From contig JAJRXM010000017.1 in the NCBI GenBank assembly GCA_024276275.1, positions 1-53,559 on the forward strand: DNA of 53,559 nucleotides, written 5' to 3'. Below the pieces are notes generated by a model. It was not told the DNA's origin. It saw nothing but the letters and a program-made list of their open reading frames with translations, and searched no databases. Of the stretch, positions 46,785 through 53,559 are shown in pieces. The first letter of the stretch is position 1, and each line of letters starts with the position of its first letter. This DNA comes from Candidatus Zixiibacteriota bacterium. Its GTDB lineage: Bacteria > Zixibacteria > MSB-5A5 > GN15 > FEB-12. Made by a program: the position numbers and the translations under genes.

Positions 46785-48348
46785 AGCTCTTATATATACT
46801 CGTGTATCTTCTAAAGAACAAGAGCGAGATGGTTTTTCAATTCCAGCACAAATTAAACTATTAAAAAAATACGCTGAAGATAATAATTTTCAAGTTGTTA
46901 AAATATATGAAGAATCTGAATCTGCAAAAGGATCAGGGCGGAAGAAATTTAATGAAATGTTAGATTATATTAAATTAAATCCAGATATAAAATATTTACT
47001 ATGTGAAAAAACAGATCGACTCTCAAGAAATTTCAAAGATATTGCTACTCTTGATCAACTCATAAATGATAATGATCTAACTATAAAATTAGTAAAAGAA
47101 AATTCAGAACTTAGTAAAAATTCTCGATCAAATGAAAAATTTATGTTTGGCATTAAAGCTTTAATGGCTAAAAACTATGTAGATAATCTTTCCGAAGAAG
47201 TTAAAAAAGGAATGAATGAAAAAGCATCTCAAGGGGTATTCCCAGGTGGTAGTATTCCGCTAGGTTATCTTATTGATAAGAATACAAAAAAGATTTATGT
47301 CGATCCAAGTAGATCTCATTTAATAATAGAAATGTTTCAAATGTATGCTGAAAAGAAAGCATCATTAAGTTTAATATCAGCATGGTCAAAAACTAAATCT
47401 TTGAAAATGCCTAGAAGCGGTCGATCAGTTTCAAAAAGCCAAGTGGAAAGAATTCTCAAAAATCCTTTTTACTATGGTGAATTTAGATGGGCTGGTAAAA
47501 TATTCAAAGGATCACATGAACCTATAATTAGTAAATCATTATTTGACTCTGTTCAGAATGCTTTTAAATCTCATAACAAACCTCACTTAAATAGAAAAAG
47601 TTTTGCATTTGGTAGTTTGATTGTATGTTCAGAATGCGGTTGTAAAATTACAGCACAAATCAAAAAAGGTAAATATGTATATTACCATTGCACAGGTATG
47701 CGAGAAAAACACAGTAAGTGTTACGTTCCTGAAAATAACATAGTTCAACAGTTTAGAAACGGATTGTTACCGATTTCTATTAATCAAAAATCAGCTATTA
47801 AAATATTAGATAAGTTTAAAGAACAAGAAGAGATTATCTATTCAAATCAATCAAAAGATAAACATAGAATTGAACAAAGACTTGCTCAATTACAAAAATG
47901 GTCAGAGCAAAGTTATATAGATAAGCTTGAAGAGAAGATCACCGAAAGCCATTGGCAAAACATCACCGCAAAATGGGGGGATGAAACATCGACACTACAA
48001 AATAGCATGGCGGTGAACGCTTCCCCGATCCATAAAATTAAGACTGTTGAGAAAATATTAGAACTCTTACAAGTTCTTCCGTCACTTTGGGATACAAGGA
48101 ATTTGACCGATAAAAGAAAAATGGTTGATTTGTTATATTCGAACTTTGTTTTAGACGGTGTAACTCTATGTTATACATACAAAAAGCCCTTCAACAATGT
48201 TGCTGAAGGGACTCAAAGTAAAAAATGGCGGGGTCAACCTCACTCTCAGCAAACTTGTGTAATGTTCGAAAATAGTATTTCTATCCGTTATAAATATGAA
48301 AACGGGATTAGACAAAAACACATTTTTTTTGAACCAATTAAATCTTAA
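46777..48348 (+). CDS. Large serine recombinase
   Basis: This 523-residue site-specific recombinase has an N-terminal resolvase domain with nucleophile Ser11 or Ser12 (IYTRVSSKEQERDGFSIPAQ), a recombinase domain (IPLGYLIDKNTKKIYVD; ILKNPFYYGEFRWAGK), a zinc-ribbon motif (CSECGCKITAQIKKGKYVYYH, then C and C further on), and a coiled-coil C-terminal region. It probably integrates and excises the island. The extreme C-terminus (from about residue 465) follows a GC-rich hairpin (CCCTTCAACA...TGCTGAAGGG, 48187-48210) and has unusual composition, so the true end may have been changed by integration. It is the last gene of the island. Confidence 0.9.
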   Translation: MDKALIYTRVSSKEQERDGFSIPAQIKLLKKYAEDNNFQVVKIYEESESAKGSGRKKFNEMLDYIKLNPDIKYLLCEKTDRLSRNFKDIATLDQLINDNDLTIKLVKENSELSKNSRSNEKFMFGIKALMAKNYVDNLSEEVKKGMNEKASQGVFPGGSIPLGYLIDKNTKKIYVDPSRSHLIIEMFQMYAEKKASLSLISAWSKTKSLKMPRSGRSVSKSQVERILKNPFYYGEFRWAGKIFKGSHEPIISKSLFDSVQNAFKSHNKPHLNRKSFAFGSLIVCSECGCKITAQIKKGKYVYYHCTGMREKHSKCYVPENNIVQQFRNGLLPISINQKSAIKILDKFKEQEEIIYSNQSKDKHRIEQRLAQLQKWSEQSYIDKLEEKITESHWQNITAKWGDETSTLQNSMAVNASPIHKIKTVEKILELLQVLPSLWDTRNLTDKRKMVDLLYSNFVLDGVTLCYTYKKPFNNVAEGTQSKKWRGQPHSQQTCVMFENSISIRYKYENGIRQKHIFFEPIKS

Positions 48349-48485
48349 CCTGTAGTAATAGCAACTACTTACGAGAAACACAGTATCTGGTGTTTCTTCC
48401 TATTATCTGTTGTTTTTGCTAGTTTTGTTAGAAAACTGTTAGAAAGAAGTGTATGTCAAAATAGAATTATTAATATAAAAGTGAA

Positions 48486-49229
48486 TTATATTTCTTTATT
48501 ATAGAACCTATCAATATCGGATTGTTTCGGTTTCAAGTACGGATAATTGTTTGTCCGATGTATTTTATTATGACAACCTCTATGAACATATATAATTTCC
48601 TCAGGGAAGTAATTTACGTGGTGTCCAATTGAATTATGAAAACACATTTTTTCATTGCAGACAGTACATAATTCATTTAAAGCTTCAGCTGTATCCCAGT
48701 CATCAAATGAATGTACTTTTTTCTTACAAACAATACATTCTTGTATTAAAGAATTCTTATAATTTTCTCTACATTCTGTTGAACAATATTCCCCTTCATT
48801 TTGAAAGTCCTTTTTACAATAGCAACAAAAACCAATATCCCAATCATAAACTCCATTATCAGTATCAATAAATATAGATATATTTTCAAATTCGATAGAA
48901 CTACGAGGTGCATAGAAAGAAAGACGACATGAACATTGTGTTTGGAACAGTCTACTTAGTTCATATTTTAATAAATGTCTTCTTTCCCAATTGGGTACGC
49001 TGTTTGCGAATTTCCAATAAAAAAGTGGTCGTGTATCATTCCAAATTGCAACATCTTCTGTTCCACGCATATCAGCATAATAACAAGCTTGAGTATTTCT
49101 TAGATAGAAAAGGTTTGGTTTATTAGTGGATTCACTATATCCAAGATTAACAAGAAATTTGCCGTTTTCTTTGAGTGTTTTAAAAATATAACTGTATATT
49201 TGGTTACCAAACTTATCTCTTGGAATCAT
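48486..49229 (-). CDS. HNH-like protein with zinc-finger cysteines
   Basis: The start is placed at ATG 49229 (MIPRDKFGNQIYSYIF), 16 bases after the preceding gene's stop and with GAG upstream; the frame is open to 49331 but only by overlapping that gene. The 247-residue product has a first half of unknown fold and several Cys pairs (CCYCKKDF...YCSTEC; CIVCKKKV; CTVCNEKMC). The C-terminal segment HHVNYFPEEIIYVHRGCH followed by NKIH is typical of HNH endonuclease-like zinc sites. Its role is unknown. It could be the flanking target of the island insertion or a home-defence gene. Confidence 0.6.
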   Translation of the reverse strand: MIPRDKFGNQIYSYIFKTLKENGKFLVNLGYSESTNKPNLFYLRNTQACYYADMRGTEDVAIWNDTRPLFYWKFANSVPNWERRHLLKYELSRLFQTQCSCRLSFYAPRSSIEFENISIFIDTDNGVYDWDIGFCCYCKKDFQNEGEYCSTECRENYKNSLIQECIVCKKKVHSFDDWDTAEALNELCTVCNEKMCFHNSIGHHVNYFPEEIIYVHRGCHNKIHRTNNYPYLKPKQSDIDRFYNKEI

Positions 49230-49245
49230 AGATTTCTCAAATCTT

Positions 49246-51267
49246 TTATTTACTATTTTGCAATAGATGTTGATAGTACTTGGAATTACTTTTATAGTCT
49301 GAACGTTGTGAACCATATTTGAGATATTCAATAAAATGCTCTTGTGCTGTCGTTTGATTGTCTTTATTCAAAGCAACCGTCATCTTTATCAAATGTCCCC
49401 CGGGAGAATTTTTATTTTGAATAAACAAAGAATCGGCAACCAGATTTGCCATGTTATATTGTTTCAAATAAATATATGTTAATCCTAACCCTTCTGATAC
49501 AAAAGTAGTTTTTGGTGATAGCCGATGTGCTTCTTTAAATACTTTTAGAGCCTCTTGATATTTTCGTTGTTTTTGATACAATTGTCCCAATTCGTTATAA
49601 ATTACATGATACTTTTTTGTCACCAAGGCTTTTTTATATAAACTTTCTGCTTTATCATATTGACCTTTTTTACTATAAAGAGTAGCCAACACTTGCAAAA
49701 AATCAGCCTGATTAGGTTTTTCATCTACCAATTTTTTTGCTAAAACAAACGCTTTAGAATACTTTTTTCTGTTCATCAAATCATATACCTGATTTAATAT
49801 TTCATATTCAGGAAAAAATCTGTTCATCTCAATTACTGCTGTATTATATCGGTTTTTGTCCCTAAGCCGTTTTGTATATGCCACCCATCCACCTCGGTCT
49901 TTATTACCGTAGTGTTTCAAAATTGAAAAAGTTCTCTGCTCAGAAGAAAAAACATTTGTATAAACACTCAAATAAGAAAATGTTATAAATGATGTTAGTA
50001 TGATGTATATTGTGACAGTTCTCACCGTTAATAGATTTCTATCATCTTTCAATTTATAAACAGCTAATAAACATGGGGTTAATAAGGTTAATGACATAAG
50101 ATCCCAATCTCTTGCCAAACCTAAAACAGGATCAATTGTTACTAAAAAAAATAATGAACCGATGGAAAATAATATCAGCAATTTCGTTATAAAACCATTA
50201 GAATTTTCTTTAAATCGTAATAAATACAAAATTATTATAGTAATTACCCCCGGAAAGATTAAGATACTTAAATTTAGTAAATCTAAAATATGTTTGAAAG
50301 ATAAAATCGAATAGTCTGGATAATGTTGTTTTCCTTCATAAAACGGCAAAAATATCTGAGCAAATTTGATGTTTAATATATTCAATAAAATTAATACCAA
50401 AACACCGACTGTTAATATAGAAATTGTTATGTAAGTAAATTTCTTTTCAAAAATTGATATTATTTTGTCTGAATTCTGTTTGTATATACATAAAAATATA
50501 AGTCCTAATAAATAATAAAATGCCTGTAAGTGCATAGACATAGAGATTAATAATAGTAATATTAAGAACCAAAACAATTTTTTCTCTAATACAAAGCATA
50601 AAGATATATTTATAAATGTTACTGCTGCCGCCCATAGCAAAGGATAGTATTCAACATATCCAAAAAACAATAGCATGTTGCCCGAGAAACAAAGAGTGAC
50701 AAATCCAAAAATCCTTGTTTTGGAATTATCACAAATTTTTCCAATAATGGAAATAAAATTTAGCAATACAATAAACCCACTTACTATTGAAATTCCCTGG
50801 AAAGCAATCAAAGCTGTTTTAGTACTATATCCACCCAGTAATTGCTGTATATTTTTTATTAATAAAATTGAACCCGGTTCTATCCAGTTATTCGTATACG
50901 CTTTATCAAGTCCGAAAACATTTAGCAAAAAATACCCGTCACCCAAAAAATGTGTTTCAACTCTAAAGAGATAAAAAATTGCTGTACAAAAAATAATAAA
51001 CAGTAGCTTTGGCGAGATTCGTTTTCCCCAAAGCAGATTGTCAACTTTTGAAAATACCTTATCGAAAAACTGTATAGGTATCGGAGCAAACATCAGATAA
51101 ATAACGATTACAACAACCGCCCAATACAGGTAGGTGAATATACTCGGTAAGAACTGAAGATGGTTTATCCCCCACATTGACTCTAACGGATAAAATGATG
51201 CCACTCCAAATAAACACAAGGTAAATAAGAGAGAAAGATTGATTAAATAATTTTTATACGATTTCAT
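49246..51267 (-). CDS. Polytopic membrane protein with C-terminal TPR repeats
   Basis: The start at 51267 (MKSYKNYLINLSLLFTLCLF) is preferred to 51282 because the preceding residues lack conservation-like content. The 673-residue protein has about 11-12 membrane helices in the first 430 residues and a C-terminal TPR region (about 510-650: FLQVLATLYSKKGQYDKAES; VIYNELGQLYQKQRKYQEAL). Motifs FFGYVEYYPLLW and LGLARDWDL resemble glycosyltransferase-family (GT-C-like) membrane proteins common in FCB genomes. A role in surface glycan transfer is plausible but not shown. It is followed on the same strand by the HNH gene. Confidence 0.65.
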   Translation of the reverse strand: MKSYKNYLINLSLLFTLCLFGVASFYPLESMWGINHLQFLPSIFTYLYWAVVVIVIYLMFAPIPIQFFDKVFSKVDNLLWGKRISPKLLFIIFCTAIFYLFRVETHFLGDGYFLLNVFGLDKAYTNNWIEPGSILLIKNIQQLLGGYSTKTALIAFQGISIVSGFIVLLNFISIIGKICDNSKTRIFGFVTLCFSGNMLLFFGYVEYYPLLWAAAVTFINISLCFVLEKKLFWFLILLLLISMSMHLQAFYYLLGLIFLCIYKQNSDKIISIFEKKFTYITISILTVGVLVLILLNILNIKFAQIFLPFYEGKQHYPDYSILSFKHILDLLNLSILIFPGVITIIILYLLRFKENSNGFITKLLILFSIGSLFFLVTIDPVLGLARDWDLMSLTLLTPCLLAVYKLKDDRNLLTVRTVTIYIILTSFITFSYLSVYTNVFSSEQRTFSILKHYGNKDRGGWVAYTKRLRDKNRYNTAVIEMNRFFPEYEILNQVYDLMNRKKYSKAFVLAKKLVDEKPNQADFLQVLATLYSKKGQYDKAESLYKKALVTKKYHVIYNELGQLYQKQRKYQEALKVFKEAHRLSPKTTFVSEGLGLTYIYLKQYNMANLVADSLFIQNKNSPGGHLIKMTVALNKDNQTTAQEHFIEYLKYGSQRSDYKSNSKYYQHLLQNSK

Positions 51268-51573
51268 AATTCTATACCACATAAAATCAATTAACTATAA
51301 AAGCTTCATATAATCAATACTGAAATAAAATGTTTCCCCGATAATCAAAATTTTATAAATTAATTATTTTTGTTGTCAAGACGAGGTTGTATTTTTGGTA
51401 CTAATCCTCGTCTTGATAGTTGTACAGATAGAACGATGTTCTATTGCGATAAGATTGCTCAACAACCCTTAACGCAGTAGGCCTAGAGATGAGGGACTAA
51501 CGAGGTATTTTTTCTATACATCAATTAGTATATTTAAGTATTAGATAGAACTTTAATCTATATATAATAAAGT
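51268..51573. other. Intergenic region with hairpins
   Basis: The 306 bases between two minus-strand genes contain a perfect 11-bp stem TCAAGACGAGG (51376-51386) / CCTCGTCTTGA (51406-51416) with a 19-base loop, and a smaller TAGAAC/GTTCTA hairpin just downstream. Neither has a U tract, so they are not ordinary terminators. The region may be a palindromic repeat or the leader of the membrane-protein gene. Confidence 0.5.
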
Positions 51574-52911
51574 TCAGGAACATACAGGTGCTGATCCGGG
51601 TGGTGAACCAAACATATAATTAACTAAATGTACTAAGTCGGAAATATCAATTTGTCCAGAGCCATTAGTATCTCCCTCATCAGGGCATGGTGGTGGTGAA
51701 CCCTCTTGAAACATAAAAGCAACTAAATATACTAAATCGGATATATCAATAGAATTACTATTATTCACATCACCTGCGAAGTTACAACAGTAGTTGCAGT
51801 TATCTTGATATTTACCTATTAATAGACCACACTTACTACTGTCTTCATCACAAGGTGAATAAGAGGAAATAAAGAAATTATTATTTTCAATATCACAAAA
51901 GAGAGGGTCTTCAAATATAGTGTTTACATCAACAATTGTAGAGTCATAGCTACCAACAATACTACCTCCGTTATTTTGATAAAAATCATTGCACGAGAAT
52001 GTAGGTAAGGCATTATTACCACTTACTAATCCTGTAGTACCATTGAATGCAACTATATTTCTCTTGAATTCTAAATTACTGTTTTGATTAAATATTGCTA
52101 ATGCGGCTCCCCCTAGTAAAGCATCATTGTTTACAAATGTACTTCTTGAAATTGATACATACGATGTACGGTCAACATAAATAGTACCCCAACCATCCGT
52201 ATAGTTTGACTGAAATAGGCAATTTAATATTTGTACCTCACTAGGTGAATCATAATATATGGAGATTGTACCGCCATGAAAATCAGAAAAATTAGAATCA
52301 AAAATACAGTTCTCTATTGTAGCACCTGCATTAGTTGCTAAGTTAATCGCACCTCCAGAACCATTATCAGTAGTTGAGTTATTTTTGAAAGTACAATTTT
52401 TAATTATAGGAGTGGCAACTGATGATGAACTAAATACTTGAATAGCACCACCTATTAGTGCGGTATTATTTTCAAAAATACAGTTTTCAATTGTCGGCGA
52501 TGAACTAATAAATATAGCTCCTCCAGAGCCTATGGGAACATATCCGGCATTGCCATTTCTAATAGTAAAACCTGATAATATTGATGAACTAGTTTCACTA
52601 TTATTAAATTTGAAAGCCCTTGTTTGACCTGCAAGTTCACAATCAATTATTGTAACATCGGGACCATTAATTGATTTAACCTCAATTGCTTTTCCCATAA
52701 AATCAAGATTTACATTTCCTTCCCCTTTATAAGTTCCAGGGTATACTAATATAAGATCACCGTTATTGGCAATATTTATAGCATCTCCTATCTTGTCAGT
52801 ATTATACACATAAATTGTTGCAGCTTTTATCTGATTAACGAAAATAAAGCATAAAAAAGTAGTTACTAATAATTTAATACTATACTTGGTATTTGATACT
52901 TGACTCTTCAT
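51574..52911 (-). CDS. Secreted right-handed beta-helix protein with dockerin tail
   Basis: This 445-residue protein has a signal peptide (ending NQIKAATIY) and a parallel beta-helix built from repeats like ATIENCIFDSN, TIENCIFENNTALIGGAI and SVATPIIKNCTFKNN (about residues 60-340). The N-terminal part resembles pectate-lyase-like or DUF1565 solenoids, in which no catalytic residues can be named. A Cys-rich hinge (YCCNFAGDVNNSN) leads to two dockerin-like loops each with IDISDLV-LV helices, ending PVCS. GGAG precedes the ATG. It is probably a surface polysaccharide-binding or adhesin-like protein. Its upstream region holds a sigma-54-type promoter and a structured leader. Confidence 0.8.
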   Translation of the reverse strand: MKSQVSNTKYSIKLLVTTFLCFIFVNQIKAATIYVYNTDKIGDAINIANNGDLILVYPGTYKGEGNVNLDFMGKAIEVKSINGPDVTIIDCELAGQTRAFKFNNSETSSSILSGFTIRNGNAGYVPIGSGGAIFISSSPTIENCIFENNTALIGGAIQVFSSSSVATPIIKNCTFKNNSTTDNGSGGAINLATNAGATIENCIFDSNFSDFHGGTISIYYDSPSEVQILNCLFQSNYTDGWGTIYVDRTSYVSISRSTFVNNDALLGGAALAIFNQNSNLEFKRNIVAFNGTTGLVSGNNALPTFSCNDFYQNNGGSIVGSYDSTIVDVNTIFEDPLFCDIENNNFFISSYSPCDEDSSKCGLLIGKYQDNCNYCCNFAGDVNNSNSIDISDLVYLVAFMFQEGSPPPCPDEGDTNGSGQIDISDLVHLVNYMFGSPPGSAPVCS

Positions 52912-52925
52912 GATGCTTTCTCCAG

Positions 52926-52964
52926 TTAAAGTAATCTTAGTTTTAAATTTTTTTCTTTACTCAT
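52926..52964 (-). CDS. Possible 12-residue leader peptide
   Basis: ATG at 52964 opens MSKEKNLKLRLL-stop, ending 14 bases before the beta-helix gene. AAAGGAG lies about 11 bases upstream. It lies in a transcribed leader below the sigma-54-type promoter, so translation coupled to the beta-helix gene is possible. There is no homology to judge from. Confidence 0.3.
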   Translation of the reverse strand: MSKEKNLKLRLL

Positions 52965-53041
52965 AATAGAAACAACTCCTTTGATTTTAATTAGCTTACA
53001 CAACTCTTAATAAAATCTTCTATTTCACCTCCTAATTATTA

Positions 53042-53094
53042 CTCATCCAGTTCGGCTGAAATGCGATTGCAACAAAACAGCCAAACTAAATGAG
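53042..53094 (-). ncRNA. 17-bp leader hairpin, structured 5' UTR
   Basis: Read on the minus strand, the arm at 53094-53078 (CTCATTTAGTTTGGCTG) pairs with 53058-53042 (CAGCCGAACTGGATGAG) over 17 bp around a 19-base loop. Fourteen are Watson-Crick pairs and three are G-U pairs. On the plus strand the same three positions would be C-A mismatches, so the structure is favoured only in minus-strand RNA. There is no U tract after it; a strong AGGAGGTG ribosome-like site follows within about 20 bases. A regulatory leader element is the best reading. Confidence 0.6.
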
Positions 53095-53174
53095 GATTGC
53101 TACAGAACCAAAACTCTCGAAAGATTCGGTTATTTATGTTTACTGTAAATAAATGTCCTACGCCAAAAGACTAT

Positions 53175-53191
53175 TGCAATTGCTGTGCCAA
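53175..53191 (-). promoter_or_regulatory. Sigma-54-type promoter
   Basis: On the minus strand the sequence reads TTGGCACAGCAATTGCAA, matching the -24/-12 consensus (TGGCAC...TTGCA) with exactly 10 bases between the GG and GC dinucleotides. Transcription would start near 53163 and run through a 250-base leader to the beta-helix gene. The 3' end of a Fis-HTH gene of the sigma-54 activator kind is immediately upstream. Confidence 0.75.
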
Positions 53192-53296
53192 AGTTGAACA
53201 GTAATGCGATAAATCGTATAATGTGTTGAATGCGAACAGAATGTGAAGTGAAGTTGGATTATAATAGACTAGAGTGTTTGTGATAATTCAAGAAAA

Positions 53297-53402
53297 GAGT
53301 CGAGTTTAGAGTCGAGGTGAGTCGAGCTAAAACTTAACGTGTTGTTTACTAAAGAGATAGGAGGACTAAAACTCGACTATGCATAGTCGAGGTGAGTCGA
53401 GG
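53297..53402. repeat. GTCGAG repeat array, candidate enhancer sites
   Basis: The hexamer GTCGAG occurs repeatedly within 106 bases: at 53299, 53311 and 53321 and again at 53386 and 53396, in a larger unit GAGTCGAGGTGAGTCGAG (53309-53326) that recurs as AGTCGAGGTGAGTCGAGG (53385-53402). A perfect 20-bp palindrome CTCGACTATGCATAGTCGAG covers 53372-53391. The array lies about 105-225 bases upstream of the sigma-54-type promoter, the usual place for activator binding sites. Confidence 0.65.
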
Positions 53403-53436
53403 TATAAAAGAAAGGATATATATGTAGTAGATTATA

Positions 53437-53559
53437 TTAAAGATAACTTGGATTGGATTGATGAAGATTGTATTTTTTTATTCTTCTGCGTATAGTGGTT
53501 TCACTTACATTAAGGATACGAGCAACTTTGCTTTGATTCCAATCGGTCTTTTCAAGTAA
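53437..53559 (-). CDS. 3' end of a Fis-HTH (NtrC-type) regulator gene, truncated by window edge
   Basis: The last 40 codons read LLEKTDWNQSKVARILNVSE and TTIRRRIKKYNLHQSNPSYL, followed by TAA. This is the C-terminal Fis-type helix-turn-helix found in sigma-54-dependent activators and some response regulators (typical pattern: ...NW.Q.KAA..LGIS..TLRRRLK.Y.L). The gene continues beyond the window on the minus strand, so the ATPase domain cannot be checked. It is adjacent to the GTCGAG array and the sigma-54-type promoter. Confidence 0.8.
   Translation of the reverse strand, partial: LLEKTDWNQSKVARILNVSETTIRRRIKKYNLHQSNPSYL

Noticed and set aside
53297-53402. CRISPR-like array
   Set aside because: The repeated units are short, unevenly spaced and partly palindromic, with no regular spacers and no cas genes in the window.

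Overview
This is an AT-rich bacterial window, probably from an uncultivated member of the FCB superphylum; Zixibacteria-like is the best guess. The taxonomic clues are dockerin-type tails of the form IDISDLVYLVAFMF, a C-terminal NQNYPNPFNPTTEI...KKMLLMK sorting domain of the type IX secretion kind, PKD and carboxypeptidase-regulatory-like modules, many TPR proteins, and a mix of AGGAGG ribosome sites with a few Bacteroidota-like TAnnTTTG elements. No rRNA, tRNA or CRISPR was seen, so the placement rests on domain style only.

Layout. (a) 0.1-1.8 kb, minus strand: a frameshifted secreted M43 metalloprotease with TSP3, PKD and cohesin-like modules, whose catalytic Glu is replaced by Lys. (b) 2.3-10.8 kb, plus strand: a tightly packed seven-gene envelope operon (dockerin protein, TPR protein, transglutaminase-like 7TM protein, RimK-like ATP-grasp ligase, TPR protein, beta-barrel-like protein, secreted helical protein). 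(c) 11-27 kb: a hydrogenase region. A minus-strand hypABFCDE operon faces a plus-strand group 1 hydrogenase operon (small subunit, large subunit, cytochrome b, protease) whose small subunit carries the six-cysteine proximal site of oxygen-tolerant enzymes. Next come a cluster of palindromic repeats and a minus-strand group 3b (hydBGDA-type) NAD(P)-linked hydrogenase operon with its own protease. One hyp set probably serves both enzymes, but hypE has two in-frame stops. (d) 27.7-33.9 kb: a small protein with two HGHWH repeats, then an operon of sigma factor, unknown protein, TPR-CHAT peptidase and secreted subtilase. (e) 34.1-36.6 kb: a PKD-rich subtilase with a sorting tail. (f) 36.7-39.4 kb: IS remnant and a WG-repeat protein split by one in-frame TGA. 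(g) 39.6-48.3 kb: a mobile island with a rolling-circle-type Rep, a ribbon-helix-helix regulator, a type III restriction-modification pair and a large serine recombinase. (h) 48.5-53.6 kb, minus strand: an HNH protein, a polytopic TPR membrane protein, a beta-helix dockerin protein and the 3' end of a Fis-type regulator gene.

The strongest regulatory signals are a near-consensus sigma-54 promoter with upstream GTCGAG repeats and a 17-bp leader hairpin before the beta-helix gene, directly beside the Fis-HTH regulator; an FNR-like TTGAC-N4-GTCAA box sitting on the -35 of the hydrogenase promoter; and an 18-bp palindrome on the -10 of the restriction-modification operon.

Six genes in 53 kb are interrupted (M43 protease, hypE, the cyclic-nucleotide-binding gene, the first subtilase, the WG protein, type III mod). 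Three of these are single-base losses at short A runs, so sequencing or assembly error must be excluded before reading them as biology.
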